Assembly (NCBI GenBank): GCA_963773155.1
Contig: CAVZAB010000013.1
Location: forward strand, 1 to 64,000
DNA: 64,000 nt
Direction: 5' to 3'
From: CAVZAB01 sp963773155
Lineage (GTDB): Bacteria > Pseudomonadota > Alphaproteobacteria > Rhizobiales > Beijerinckiaceae
The position numbers and the translations under genes were made by a program. The notes under the pieces are model-generated. The model was not told where the DNA came from. It ran no database searches and was given only the letters and a program-made list of their open reading frames with translations. Shown here piece by piece: positions 17,447 to 26,321 of the stretch; the stretch's first letter is position 1; every line of letters begins with the position of its first letter.

Positions 17447-17764
17447 GATGCCCCCAGTGTTTGGAAAACGGAGCTGAACTAACGGTGGGAACGGCATTTG
17501 AGAAATTTCAACAACGAAAACGGGAAGCACGCCGCAAAAACCGCACGCACGCCGAAAGCACCACCGCTGCGAAGACCGTTGTCACTCGAACTCTCATGAC
17601 CGCCCCCTTGACCCGCAGCCAATCACGCACTTTAGATCAGGGGCAGTGGTTTCGATAGGTCATCCAGGAAGACTTGGGGCAAAGATTTGAAAGTTGCCCC
17701 ACCAGCCCAACCGCGGTGAGTACCGCCGCCCAACCGCACGACGGTGCAGGAACTCGGTCAAGGG

Positions 17765-17922
17765 TGACCGTTGGGTTATTGCTGACTCAGAGCGAGCCAC
17801 TGGCGGCCTTCGGGGCACTGAGAGTTCCGGGGGGACGTGGCCCAAGCGGGCGGGGGCAGTCAAGCGGGCTTCCTAAATCCGCCTAGGGGCCATCACGCCA
17901 CCACCGACCGAAGCCCGCCACG
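17765..17922. repeat. Diverged dispersed repeat, copy A
   Basis: The core GAGCCACTGGCGGCCTTCGG and its flanks recur at 20469-20578. Copy A then has an insertion of about 45 bases before the shared GGGCTTCCT and CACGCC-ACC-GACC blocks. The rest of the 17447-18128 interval holds no supported gene. The two copies flank the alkyl sulfatase. Confidence 0.6.
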
Positions 17923-18128
17923 GGCCGAGTGTGGATCGAGCCCGACACCCGAGGCCCGACGAGGCATGGCCGAACTGATGTCGGACATTAGGAGCTGACG
18001 AGATCCGATTGCGGGTGGTTCCGCACTGGGCGGAGGCGTGGTTTGACATGGAACAATGTGGAGGCTCCGGCGAATGCCTAACAATTATTCAACAATTGGC
18101 CGATCCGTGGACGGTGAGGAGAGTATTG

Positions 18129-19790
18129 ATGTCAACGAGACGAGAGTTCATCCAAACCCTCCCCGCAGCCGGAGCCGCTTTTGCCGTGGCCGGCAGCAAT
18201 CTTGTCCTCAACGAGACCCCGGCATTGGCTCAAGAGGCGGCTCCCCTGAAGGGACATTTCCATCCGAAGGGCAAGGCGCCATCCAAATACACGTTGGACG
18301 TGCTCAAACAGGCAAAGGCTACGCTACCTTTCGCTGACAAGAGAGATTTCGAGGAGCAGAAGAGGGGCCTCATTGCTCCCATGAAAGATCTGAAGATCAT
18401 GGCTGACGCCGGTCACGTGGCGTGGGACATGGAGCGATTCCAATTTCTGGAGACCCAGGATGAGTTTGACAGCATTCATCCCTCGCTACACCGCCAGTCC
18501 GTATTGAACAACAACTATGGGCTCTACGAGGTGAAGCCGGGCATCTATCAAGTGCGCGGCTTCGACCTCTCCGACATCTCCTTTGTCCGGGGCAAGACCG
18601 GCTGGATCGTTTTTGATCCCTTGGTGACCAAGGAAGTGGTCCGCGCTGCATGGAAGCTCTTCCAAGAGCACGTTGGCGGCGGTTTGCCTGTCTCGGCCGT
18701 GGTCTATTCTCACACGCATGGCGACCACTGGGGCGGGGTGCGTGGCATCGTCGATGAAGCGGACGTGAGGTCTGGAAAGATCCCCGTAATCGCTCCCATC
18801 GACTTCATGGAGTTCACGGTCTCCGAAAACGTCTATGCCGGCAACGCAATGAACCGGCGGCTGTTCTACCAATATGGTCTCCTGCTCCCTGCTAGTCCGC
18901 ATGGATATGTTGGGCAGGGCCTTGGTCAGGGCGTATCGGCTGGCGCGATGGGTCTGATTGCACCCAACCGCTACGTCGAGAAGGACATCGAAGAATTTGA
19001 TGTCGATGGCGTCAAGATGATCTTTCAGAACACGCCCAACACCGAAGCGCCTCGGGAGATGAATACGTACATTCCTGAAATGAAGGCGCTCTGGATGGCC
19101 GAGAACGTCATCGCATCGCTACACAATATTTACACGTTGCGAGGTGCTCCAGTTCGTGATCCGTTGCGCTGGTCGAAGTACATCAGCGATGCCCTCTATC
19201 GCTTCGGTCTCGAAGCTGAGGTCATGTTCGCCTCGCACCATTGGCCGCGTTGGGGCAACGATCGGGTTCAGGAAGTCCTGCGCGGCCAGCGCGATCTCTA
19301 TGCTCATATGAACAATCAGGTGTTGCACCTTGCCAACCAGGGCGTGACCATCAACGAAATTCACAACGTCTATGAGGTTCCGAAGGGCCTTCAGGCCAAG
19401 TGGTTCTGCCGTGGCTATCACGGCTCGCCTGAGCACAATAGCCGTGGCGTCATCCAGCGCTACCTCGGTTTCTGGGACTGTAACCCAACGACGCTCATTC
19501 CGCTCTCGCCGGGCGATTCAGCGCCTCTCTACGTCGAGATGATGGGCGGCGCAAGGAGGATCCTCGCTCGGGGTCGAGAACTGCATGACGAAGGCAAGTA
19601 CCTGCTCGCATCGGAGATCGTTAATAAACTTGTGCAGGCCGAACCTCATAACGAGGCGGCCAAGGATTTGCTGGCGGACGTCTTCGAGCAGATCGGTTAT
19701 CAGCAGGAGAACCCTGGCCTCCGGAATAGTTTCCTTGCTGCCGCTTACGAACTCAGGACTGGAATTCCGCAAGGCGAGACGGTGGACTGA
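18129..19790 (+). CDS. Alkyl sulfatase, SdsA-type metallo-beta-lactamase-fold (C-terminus cut by TGA)
   Basis: Periplasmic enzyme that hydrolyses alkyl sulfates such as SDS to alcohol and sulfate. The start is ATG 18129, giving a Tat signal: STRREFIQT then a hydrophobic stretch to ALA (about residue 34). The zinc motif HTHGDHWGG (from residue 195) is complete; ENVIASLHNIYTLRG and the second-shell FASHHWPRWGN fit the family, and a helical dimer domain follows (LYVEMMGGARRILARGRELH, LASEIVNKLVQAEPHNEAA). The frame stops at TGA 19788-19790 exactly in the linker to the C-terminal sterol-carrier-like domain, which continues in the same frame. The catalytic domain is whole, so partial activity is possible, but the family needs the C-terminal domain for substrate binding. 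Confidence 0.9.
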   Translation: MSTRREFIQTLPAAGAAFAVAGSNLVLNETPALAQEAAPLKGHFHPKGKAPSKYTLDVLKQAKATLPFADKRDFEEQKRGLIAPMKDLKIMADAGHVAWDMERFQFLETQDEFDSIHPSLHRQSVLNNNYGLYEVKPGIYQVRGFDLSDISFVRGKTGWIVFDPLVTKEVVRAAWKLFQEHVGGGLPVSAVVYSHTHGDHWGGVRGIVDEADVRSGKIPVIAPIDFMEFTVSENVYAGNAMNRRLFYQYGLLLPASPHGYVGQGLGQGVSAGAMGLIAPNRYVEKDIEEFDVDGVKMIFQNTPNTEAPREMNTYIPEMKALWMAENVIASLHNIYTLRGAPVRDPLRWSKYISDALYRFGLEAEVMFASHHWPRWGNDRVQEVLRGQRDLYAHMNNQVLHLANQGVTINEIHNVYEVPKGLQAKWFCRGYHGSPEHNSRGVIQRYLGFWDCNPTTLIPLSPGDSAPLYVEMMGGARRILARGRELHDEGKYLLASEIVNKLVQAEPHNEAAKDLLADVFEQIGYQQENPGLRNSFLAAAYELRTGIPQGETVD

Positions 19791-20249
19791 AGCAGCCCAG
19801 ACGTGATCCGGGCGATGTCGACCGAATTGTTCCTGAACTTCCTGGGCATTCGTATGGACAGCCGCAAAGCCGAAGGAATGCGCTTCACAATTAACCTGAT
19901 TACGCCCGACAATGGCGAGAAGTTCATCGTCGAGATGGAGAACGCGACGCTCACGAACATCAAGGGTTTCCAGGCACCGAATCCGAACCTGACACTCACG
20001 ATCAGTCGCTCTGATCTGGAGCAGACGATGATGGGGGTGAAAACGCTCGAAGCCCAGATTGCCAAGGGAACCGCAAAGGTAGTGGGTGACGCCGGCATCT
20101 TGAAGCAGCTCGCATCGACCATGGTCGAATTCGACCCACGCTTCGAGATCATGCCCGGCACTAAGGCCAGGGGAAGCGACGTGGCAATTTCTGACCTTCA
20201 TTATGTCGACCCCTACGAGGCCGTTCCGCGTCAAACCATTGCGGAATAG
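19791..20249 (+). pseudogene. Alkyl sulfatase C-terminal SCP2-like domain, separated by an in-frame stop
   Basis: Directly continues the reading frame of the sulfatase after its TGA (SSPDVIRAMSTELFLNFLG...). It is the SCP2-like alkyl-binding domain that closes SdsA-type sulfatases (MRFTINLITPDNGEKFIVEM; LTLTISRSDLEQTMMG; GTAKVVGDAGILKQL). A GTG at 19803 or ATG at 19815 could restart translation, but no ribosome site is evident. One base change would restore a protein of about 707 residues. Confidence 0.8.
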
Positions 20250-20468
20250 CAACTCGTGTCGTGAGCCGGGCCTATTTTGGGCACAGCCTCACACGACATA
20301 GGCCTAGGATCGGATCTCGTTTAACTGTTGAGCAGTGTCCGGCGCCTCACGTGGTTTCGTTACAAAAATCTGAAGCCCCAGTCCCGACCAGGCCGCAGTC
20401 AAATGTCCCCCGCCCCGGACGCATGACGGCACCGGAACGCGCTCAGTAGTAGGTAGTAGGCGATGCAG

Positions 20469-20578
20469 GACCGATGGGCTGTTGCTGACTTAGGACGAGC
20501 CACTGGCGGCCTTCGGGGTGTAGGGGCTTCCTTGAGTTGCCTACGGGCTGTTACGCCATCGACGACCAATGCCGCCAC
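20469..20578. repeat. Diverged dispersed repeat, copy B
   Basis: Copy B of the repeat at 17765-17922: GAGCCACTGGCGGCCTTCGG core, then GGGCTTCCT, TACGCCATC and GACC blocks in the same order and orientation. It is shorter by an internal gap. The remaining interval 20253-20698 shows no supported gene. Confidence 0.6.
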
Positions 20579-20698
20579 TTCTTCCTACCCGGCAAACTGA
20601 GGTCGAGCATGCGTAGAGCCCCGGCACCACCAAATAATATCCGACGACGCAGGTCGAGGCTAAACTCAGTTTGACCTCGCTCCCGAAACACATTGGCC

Positions 20699-21100
20699 TT
20701 ACTGCACCAGCCGGGCCCTTAGTCGTCCGTATTCTTGATCCGAAATTGACCCTGTCGACTTGAGCCGTTCAAGCTTCTCGATCTCATCAGCGGCGCTAAA
20801 ACCCACGACTTGCCTCAATTCGTCCCGAGCCTGCTGGGCCCGCACCTCATTCCGCTCAGCCATGCCCCGACCTTGCGTGAGGAGGTAGGCAAAAATGCCA
20901 ACATAAGGCAGTACGACTAGCAGGATCAACCAGACTACTTTACCGAACCCAGAGACGTCACGGCGGCGAAATAAGTCGCTCGTTATGGTGATGAGCAACC
21001 AGAACCACAGGACGAACATGAAGACCGCAAAGGCGTCAGCTATGAAATTAGTGAATGTGAAGCCGCCATCAAAAAGCAATGTCGTTCTCCGATCGTCCAT
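20699..21100 (-). CDS. Membrane protein with PLDc_N and SHOCT domains
   Basis: 133 residues. Two TM helices (about 17-41 and 53-75; FMFVLWFWLLITITSDLF and FGKVVWLILLVVLPYVGIF) match the PLDc_N family. An amphipathic segment and the short C-terminal SHOCT motif follow (DEIEKLERLKSTGSISDQEY). SHOCT tails occur on many small bacterial proteins and probably mediate oligomerisation. Function unknown. It is divergent from the lipoprotein gene; the 170-bp gap holds a near FNR box (ATGATTTATATCAA, 21200-21213, one mismatch). Confidence 0.8.
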   Translation of the reverse strand: MDDRRTTLLFDGGFTFTNFIADAFAVFMFVLWFWLLITITSDLFRRRDVSGFGKVVWLILLVVLPYVGIFAYLLTQGRGMAERNEVRAQQARDELRQVVGFSAADEIEKLERLKSTGSISDQEYGRLRARLVQ

Positions 21101-21269
21101 CGTTGACAGTCAATCTTTCGGCGCTCCCGGGTCAACGTCAACGCAATAATGGCCTTTACCCACTGCAAGCCACAGATAATCAACAACAGAACGGCGGCAA
21201 TGATTTATATCAATGACGCCGACGGCTTGCAGGAACATACGATGGTCGCAGACGCAATGTGAGGCGCTA

Positions 21270-21539
21270 GTGAGACGATTCCTTATCGCATTTGTCGGCG
21301 TCGCGGCCCTCGCCGCATGCGACGCCAACTCTCAGTCGCAGAGGACCGCCGGCGGTGCCGTTATCGGTGCTGGAACAGGCGCCCTGATCGGCGGCTTAGC
21401 TTCGAACTCGGCAGGTGGCGCCGTGGTTGGCGGACTGGTCGGCGGAGCAGCGGGTGCCCTCGTTGGTCGCGCGACCACACCAAACAGGTGCGTCTACAGG
21501 GACAGCAGCGGACGGCTTTTCGAGGCACGTTGCCCTTGA
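21270..21539 (+). CDS. Glycine-zipper outer-membrane lipoprotein
   Basis: 89 residues from GTG 21270, with GAGG 7 bases before it. A lipoprotein signal (RRFLIAFVGVAALAAC) ends in lipobox LAAC, so the mature protein is lipid-anchored. It then has glycine zippers (GGAVIGAGTGALIGGLAS; AVVGGLVGGAAGALVG) of the Rick-17kDa/OmpA-like type and a C-terminal CVYRDSSGRLFEARC with two cysteines. Likely structural or envelope-stress related. Intact. Confidence 0.8.
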   Translation: MRRFLIAFVGVAALAACDANSQSQRTAGGAVIGAGTGALIGGLASNSAGGAVVGGLVGGAAGALVGRATTPNRCVYRDSSGRLFEARCP

Positions 21540-21578
21540 TCGGTTGAGCCAAACGGCTCATATCTTCGATTCAGGTAG

Positions 21579-22247
21579 TGGGGCCCGAAATTGGACGATC
21601 GCCGTGGTTTCCTTCGAGAAGTGGCTGGTTCGCTCGATGCCGCCCCCAATGCGATCCGAGACACGGGTCTTAGCGGATTGTTGGCAGACTACATGGTCCT
21701 CCTGGAATGAATATTACCAACGCTCGCCGAAGCTGAGTTGGCAACTGTCGTTGAGGCGGCAGGAGCCATAATCGTCGCATGTCTTACGACGACCGATGAC
21801 CGGATACCTAAGGCGCAAAACCCGATCGCAACAACTCGACTAGAACGGGCACGGCAGCTTGTCGAAAATAATTTAGGTTCGACCGAATTTGGGCCGGCTA
21901 AACTCTGCCGCCTGCTGCACGTCTCTCGCTCACACCTCTATCGCTTGTTCGAGCCCTACGGGGGTGTGAGCGGCTACATCCAAAGTCGGCGATTGCGTAA
22001 GGCGTATGCGGCGCTTTCCGATGTCAACAACATCCGACCAATACGAGAGATAGCTGAAGCCGTCGGCTTCGCTGATCCGTCGGGATTTAGTCGGGCCTTC
22101 AAACAGGAGTTCGGTTGCTGCCCCAGGGATGTTCGGCCCGCTGCCCTATCGGGATATCCATTGTCACCGAACCCTCTACGCCACATGAGCGCCGGAGGGG
22201 CTCGGGAGGAACCCAATGGGGCGCGGCAATCGCCCCCATCGGCTTGA
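21579..22247 (+). pseudogene. AraC-family regulator, 5'-truncated and frameshifted
   Basis: The C-terminal DNA-binding domain is well preserved: two helix-turn-helix units with AKLCRLLHVSRSHLYRLFE and IREIAEAVGFADPSGFSRAF, ending FGCCPRDVR. Upstream in another frame, DDRRGFLREVAGSLDAAPNA and LSGLLADYMVLLE look like the end of an AraC_binding_2-type domain. The frame changes near 21712 (CTGGAATGAATATT). No start or full N-terminal domain remains, and a TAG stands at 21576. A broken regulator of unknown target. Confidence 0.7.
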
Positions 22248-22547
22248 CCCTTATGCCGAAGGTCGCTTAGGCCACGGTGCCTCATCGAAGTGGCTTAAGC
22301 ATTGGTTCATACTGGCCTCCCTTGGCCGGCAATATCATCATCGACATCACCGCGCTGGGTTTGCTACTGGTGCAGGGGAGCGGGGCTTCTAGAGTGACCC
22401 AACTTACGCCGACGCCATCCTCGATCGGCTCGTTCACAATGCTCACCGAATCGAACTCATGCGACCTACCCGTCAGGCAGTCTCAAAAGGCTTGACCAAC
22501 CTACATCGCCGATGTCAGAAAATCTACGTGCTGGAAAGGTCGCGCCC
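22248..22547. other. Intergenic region, no supported gene
   Basis: Between the AraC remnant and the tandem repeats. A 72-codon frame (22277-22495) has no ribosome site and no recognisable sequence. Nothing else stands out. Confidence 0.5.
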
Positions 22548-22635
22548 CGGGCGAAATCAAATCGTAACAGTGGGCGACATCATCTCGGAATCCCGGGCGA
22601 GATAATATCGGTAGCCGGGCGAGATCGTCGGAATC
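22548..22635. repeat. Four imperfect 22-bp tandem repeats, IS21-end-like
   Basis: Units begin at about 22548, 22571, 22593 and 22615, each like GGGCGAGATAATATCGG with variation (CGGGCGAAATCAAATCG; TGGGCGACATCATCTCGG; CGGGCGAGATAATATCGG; CGGGCGAGATCGTCGG). IS21-family elements carry several such repeats inside their ends, where the transposase binds. No istA/istB remains next to it, so this is probably a solo end left by deletion. It lies beside the truncated integrase. Confidence 0.5.
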
Positions 22636-22969
22636 CGCAGTTTAACGTCCGGCGCCCGCTATGGTTGATTGCAAATTTCTGAAATTCCACCGCTGATACC
22701 GGCCGTCGATTTGTTCCCCCCGCCGGGGCCGCCCGACGGCGTCGGAAAAGGCAGAACCTCTGTCAGCGGTGAGGCGAGGCCTGCTAGGCAGCGTATGCAG
22801 GCTGTCGCTGAAACCAACCGGGCTTGAGTGATCCACGACTTGGCAGCCAGGGACCTTCCGCACCGTGGTTAACGAACCAGCGGCCATATGGGTAACGCAG
22901 CGGCGCTGCGCTTGAATGGTCAATTTACGGGTTGTGTCTAGTGTGGCCAGCGATTTTGGCAGGAGAGCG

Positions 22970-23881
22970 TTAGGCCGGTGCCGTCGAAATCCCTCGCCAA
23001 GGCGTCCACCCTACTACCGTCAAATCCCTGGCCTCCTGGGGCCCTCGTTGCTCCAGCAGAAGGCGTGCCTCACTGTCCGTATAAGCCCGCTGTCCTTTGA
23101 CGGTCAGGCGCTTTACGTTCATTGCGCCAACCCAGGGATTGGCCTCCCCGACAAACCCTTTGCGCCGCGCCCACTTCCATAGGCCGGACAGCGCCGACAC
23201 GTATTTCGCTGTCGTCTTCGGTGCCCTATTCTTGAGCAGCTCGTCGGCCAAATCAGCGGCATCTTGAGCGGTGACATTTTTTGCCGTCACGTCACCTACA
23301 TGCTGAACGAGGAAGTTCGTGGCCGTCTTATAGTCGAGCCTCGTCTTTGGCTTCAGCCCGAGGAATTGGGCGTCGAGCTGGAAGAGGTGGAACATCATCT
23401 CGACGGACGGGTTCCCTCCGGTGGCCAGTGCATAAAGGCTGTCTCGCTTTCTGTACTCCTTCGCATCCGTTCTGTTCCGCAGCCGGAAGTCACCATGGCC
23501 GTCATCCTCCAGGAGTTCGTCCCTGTGAGCGTCCCAAGTGTCTCGGATGGCGTCGTAGGATGTGTCGTCGTCTCTGGCAGCCGCCGCTGCCGCTTCACGC
23601 CTGTCCTTGAGCGCCTGGGCCACCAGCTGCCCAGTGTCGCCCCGGCCGTTCCGCAGCCGCTCTAAGCTCGTGTGGATGTCCGCCACGATCGCCCAACGCA
23701 GTTCCTGCGCTTCAGCGCGATCACGGGTCCCGAGCGCTCTGACGATCTCCGGTTTCCCAAGGATCGGCCTCAGCCTCGGCGGCACGACGACCCGCACGTA
23801 CCAAGAGCGGCCCCGTAGGAACAGGTAGCGCAAGTCCGTCAGCCCTTCAGTCCGGTATTTACCTGTAAGGTGGGCTGACAT
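22970..23881 (-). pseudogene. Tyrosine recombinase (integrase) lacking its catalytic domain
   Basis: 303 codons. The N-terminal half of a phage/island integrase is clear: YLFLRGRSWYVRVVVPPRL and IVRALGTRDRAEAQELRW (arm-binding domain), then the core-binding SAM-like domain (LDYKTATNFLVQHVGDVTAKNV, YVSALSGLWKWARRKGFVG). At the point where the catalytic domain should begin (SEARLLLEQR...) the sequence degenerates and stops. The R...HxxR...Y residues are absent. Starting 56 bases from the 3' end of tRNA-Ser and on the same strand, it is the relic of the integrase that inserted an island at this tRNA. Confidence 0.85.
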
Positions 23882-23936
23882 ATCGTATACCGTACATCGG
23901 CAGAAAGTGTCAAATATAACAGCTAGTTACGCTACC

Positions 23937-24026
23937 TGGCGGAGGGAGCGGGATTCGAACCCGCGATACGGTTCCCCGTATACACACTTTCCAGGCGTGC
24001 GCCTTCAACCGCTCGGCCACCCCTCC
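23937..24026 (-). tRNA. tRNA-Ser (anticodon GGA)
   Basis: Minus strand, 87 bases plus encoded CCA. 5' GGAGGGG pairs with 3' CTCCCTCC, discriminator G, CCA at 23939-23937. The D arm is GGCCGAGCGGTTGAAGGC; the anticodon stem-loop reads GCCTGGAAAGT with GGA; it has a long variable arm as in serine tRNAs (GTATACGGGGAACCGTATC), and T arm CGGGTTCGAATCCCG. Its 3' half is the likely attachment site of the island on the left. Confidence 0.97.
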
Positions 24027-24198
24027 GACTGTCAGCCCGCTACCGAACAATCGCGGTTGCTGGGACAACTTGCTGCGCGCGCAATATAGTCGGCAGATTC
24101 TCCAACACAAGATGGCTCGCTAGGGAACTTAGAGGCTTATCGACGCTTGCGGCGCCCAATGGAGTGCGGCAAATAACAGAACAAATTGAGAAAATACG

Positions 24199-24522
24199 AT
24201 GATTCGTTTCCTGGTCCGTTTTCTTGGCTTGATGCTTTTGGCGGCCGCTTTTGCGGCGCTCATTATTGATGGAACGCGGTCAATAGCGGCGAGCTCGCTA
24301 CTGCTGACGCCACTGGGGCAGACGGGTATGTGGTTGTTTCCAAATAAGTTTCCTCTGCTTCAGCCGATGATAGAAAAGAACATTCATCCGCTGCTCTGGA
24401 ATCCCATTCTGCTCTTCATCTTGCGCCTTCCGACCTGGCTCTGTCTGGGTTTGGCCGGTGCCGCTTGCCTGGAAATAGCGCGCAGAAAGCCGCAGCCGAT
24501 CGGTTTTTCAAGCCGTCCGTAA
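24199..24522 (+). CDS. Small conserved-type membrane protein
   Basis: 107 residues with an N-terminal TM helix or signal anchor (about 4-24, LVRFLGLMLLAAAFAALII), a middle loop (LTPLGQTGMWLFPNKFPLLQ) and a second TM helix near 73-92 (LFILRLPTWLCLGLAGAACL). Basic cytoplasmic tail. I recall similar uncharacterised proteins in Alphaproteobacteria but cannot name a family. It is the first gene right of the tRNA and probably belongs to the core chromosome. Confidence 0.6.
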   Translation: MIRFLVRFLGLMLLAAAFAALIIDGTRSIAASSLLLTPLGQTGMWLFPNKFPLLQPMIEKNIHPLLWNPILLFILRLPTWLCLGLAGAACLEIARRKPQPIGFSSRP

Positions 24523-24608
24523 ACATCCTGTGACCCGCTGTGAGCTCGCTGGCGCCGCATTACCCCCTGCATTGACTTCTGGAAAGCTTGCACCAACGGG
24601 AGTTGCCA

Positions 24609-25245
24609 ATGCTCCTCTTCAAGAAACGCCCTGCCATGCCCTCTGCGGCCGAGGCCTTGGCAGGCCGTCCGACCGCGATAGCGACGGAGACGCGGCACTT
24701 CGTCAACGGGCAATCGCAAAAGAGACCCTATCCTGCCGGCAGCGACGTCGCAGTTTTCGGCATGGGCTGCTTTTGGGGTGCCGAGTTCTGGCAACTTCCC
24801 AAAGTATCCATGTGACAGCTGTCGGCTACACCGGCGGCAAAACGCCGAACCCGACTTACGAGCAAACTTGCTCCGGTCGGACGGGATACCGAAGCAGTGC
24901 TCGTCGCCTATGATCCCAGTCTTTTATCTTACGAGGCTCTGCTGAAGGTGTTTTGGGAAGGGCATGATCCCACTGCGGCAGGGCAATGATGCAGGGACGC
25001 AATATCGCTCCGGCATCTGCGCGACACCGGATCAAAAGCCGATTGCCGAGACGTCGAGGCAAACCTATGGAAAGGCGTTGGCGTTACGAGGATTGGATAC
25101 CATCACGATCGAGTTCGTCGACCAAGGCCCGTTTTATTTCGCGGAGGAAAATCACCAACAATATCTGGCGACCGGCTATTGCAGCCTGGGCGGCAATGGC
25201 GTCTGCTGGCGGATTGGTGTCGGCGTGGCGACCGAGCAGCCCTGA
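24609..25245 (+). pseudogene. msrA: Peptide methionine sulfoxide reductase MsrA, frameshifted
   Basis: MsrA repairs oxidised methionine (S form). The start is ATG 24609 (MLLFKKRPAMPSAAEALAGR). The catalytic GCFWGAE is intact in the first frame, then shifts near 24793 give VTAVGYTGGKTPNPTYEQTC, near 24890 EAVLVAYDPSLLSYEALLK and VFWEGHDPT, and near 24985 GNDAGTQYRSGI, FYFAEENHQQYLATG and the C-terminal GYCSLGGNGV. Total length about 212 codons, as expected. Three or four indels; as every motif survives, sequencing error is at least as likely as decay. Confidence 0.85.
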
Positions 25246-25248
25246 CGC

Positions 25249-26181
25249 CTATTTCGACAATAGGATGGTGCGGCACTCCGACGGTAATTGTGCCATGGTC
25301 AGGGGCGCCGCCGGACGGGCCGGCTTCTTCGGGTGAAGAACTTCGTCCGTGAACCACCAGGCCAGCGAAGCGTCGCAGCCGTCGCCGGGTGGGGTGGGGT
25401 CTTGTTCGCGGCATCCGTCCTGTCCGTCGGGACAGGAAATCCGGATATGGAAATGATAATTGTGCCCATACATGGGGCGCACCTTGTTCAGCCATGACCG
25501 GTCGCCTTTTGCATCGCGGCAGATCGCCTTCTTGATGGCCGGATTGACAAAGATCCGCTCCACTTCCGGCGACTTGGCGGCGGCGCGGATCAGCGCCATG
25601 TGTGCTGGCGTCCACCTGCTGCGATCAATATCGAGCTGGTTTTCGGCGACCACATCGGTTGCCATCATCTCTTCGCGCTCCGGTCGCGAAAGTTGGCGCG
25701 GCGGCATGGGTGTCAGCCAGACATCCGCGTCAAGTCCGATCTGATGGGAGGCATGTCCGGTAAGCATCGGACCACCGCGCGGCTGGGCAATATCGCCGAC
25801 TAGGATACCGGGCCAACCATTGATGGCAGGAACATGGCGAGAAAAATCTTCGAGAAAGTGCACCAGTTTCGGATGGCCCCAGTTGCGGTTGCGCGACAGC
25901 CGCATCACCTGCCAGGTCTCGCCGTCGACCGGCAGGGCTTGGGCGCCGGCAAGACAGCCGCGCGAATAAAAGCCTATGGCGCGCGCCTGGAGCGGCGCGG
26001 GCGCGGCAATGCCGCCAAATAATTGTTTGGCGGGCACCCCCGGATTGTCCGTAGATATTTTTGTCGGGGCTAGGTTTGGTGCAAGTGATCCCCGTTCCTG
26101 GGCACTGGATGCCAATGTGGAAAGCAAAAGGATCGTCGTGACGAAGGAATGGGCCGCACAAAGGCGAGCATTTGCCGTCAT
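25249..26181 (-). CDS. mepA: Penicillin-insensitive murein endopeptidase MepA
   Basis: 310 residues from ATG 26181 (MTANARLCAAHSF), chosen over the longer frame because GAGGAGAAGG precedes it and a signal peptide follows (cleavage after SSA, about residue 27). A zinc DD/LD-endopeptidase that cuts peptidoglycan cross-links in the periplasm. Zinc ligands lie in HASHQIGLDADVWL and YGHNYHFHIR; the cysteine-rich tail (CPDGQDGC, DGCDASLAWWF) matches the family. Convergent with msrA, 3 bases apart, and divergent from the L,D-transpeptidase. Confidence 0.9.
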   Translation of the reverse strand: MTANARLCAAHSFVTTILLLSTLASSAQERGSLAPNLAPTKISTDNPGVPAKQLFGGIAAPAPLQARAIGFYSRGCLAGAQALPVDGETWQVMRLSRNRNWGHPKLVHFLEDFSRHVPAINGWPGILVGDIAQPRGGPMLTGHASHQIGLDADVWLTPMPPRQLSRPEREEMMATDVVAENQLDIDRSRWTPAHMALIRAAAKSPEVERIFVNPAIKKAICRDAKGDRSWLNKVRPMYGHNYHFHIRISCPDGQDGCREQDPTPPGDGCDASLAWWFTDEVLHPKKPARPAAPLTMAQLPSECRTILLSK

Positions 26182-26321
26182 TGCCTTCTCCTCATGCCTC
26201 TGCCTGACCCTTCGCAACGTTGTTGCAGCCGTGCAACGAGGTGGCAACGAATGCCAAGACCCATTTACCGCAGGGCCCAAAGGCCCGATGATCAACCAGC
26301 CTGTATTTGAGGAGTAGTGTC

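Noticed and set aside
21200..21213. FNR-like site ATGATTTATATCAA
   Set aside because: One mismatch in the left half-site, and it lies outside the stress cluster; kept only as a remark.
22548..22635. Possible CRISPR array
   Set aside because: Repeats are adjacent with no spacers, vary in sequence, and no cas genes are present. No CRISPR array was seen anywhere in the window.
23910..24110. 66-codon minus-strand frame reading GGVAERLKAHAWKV
   Set aside because: It is the well-known false translation of a tRNA-Ser gene.
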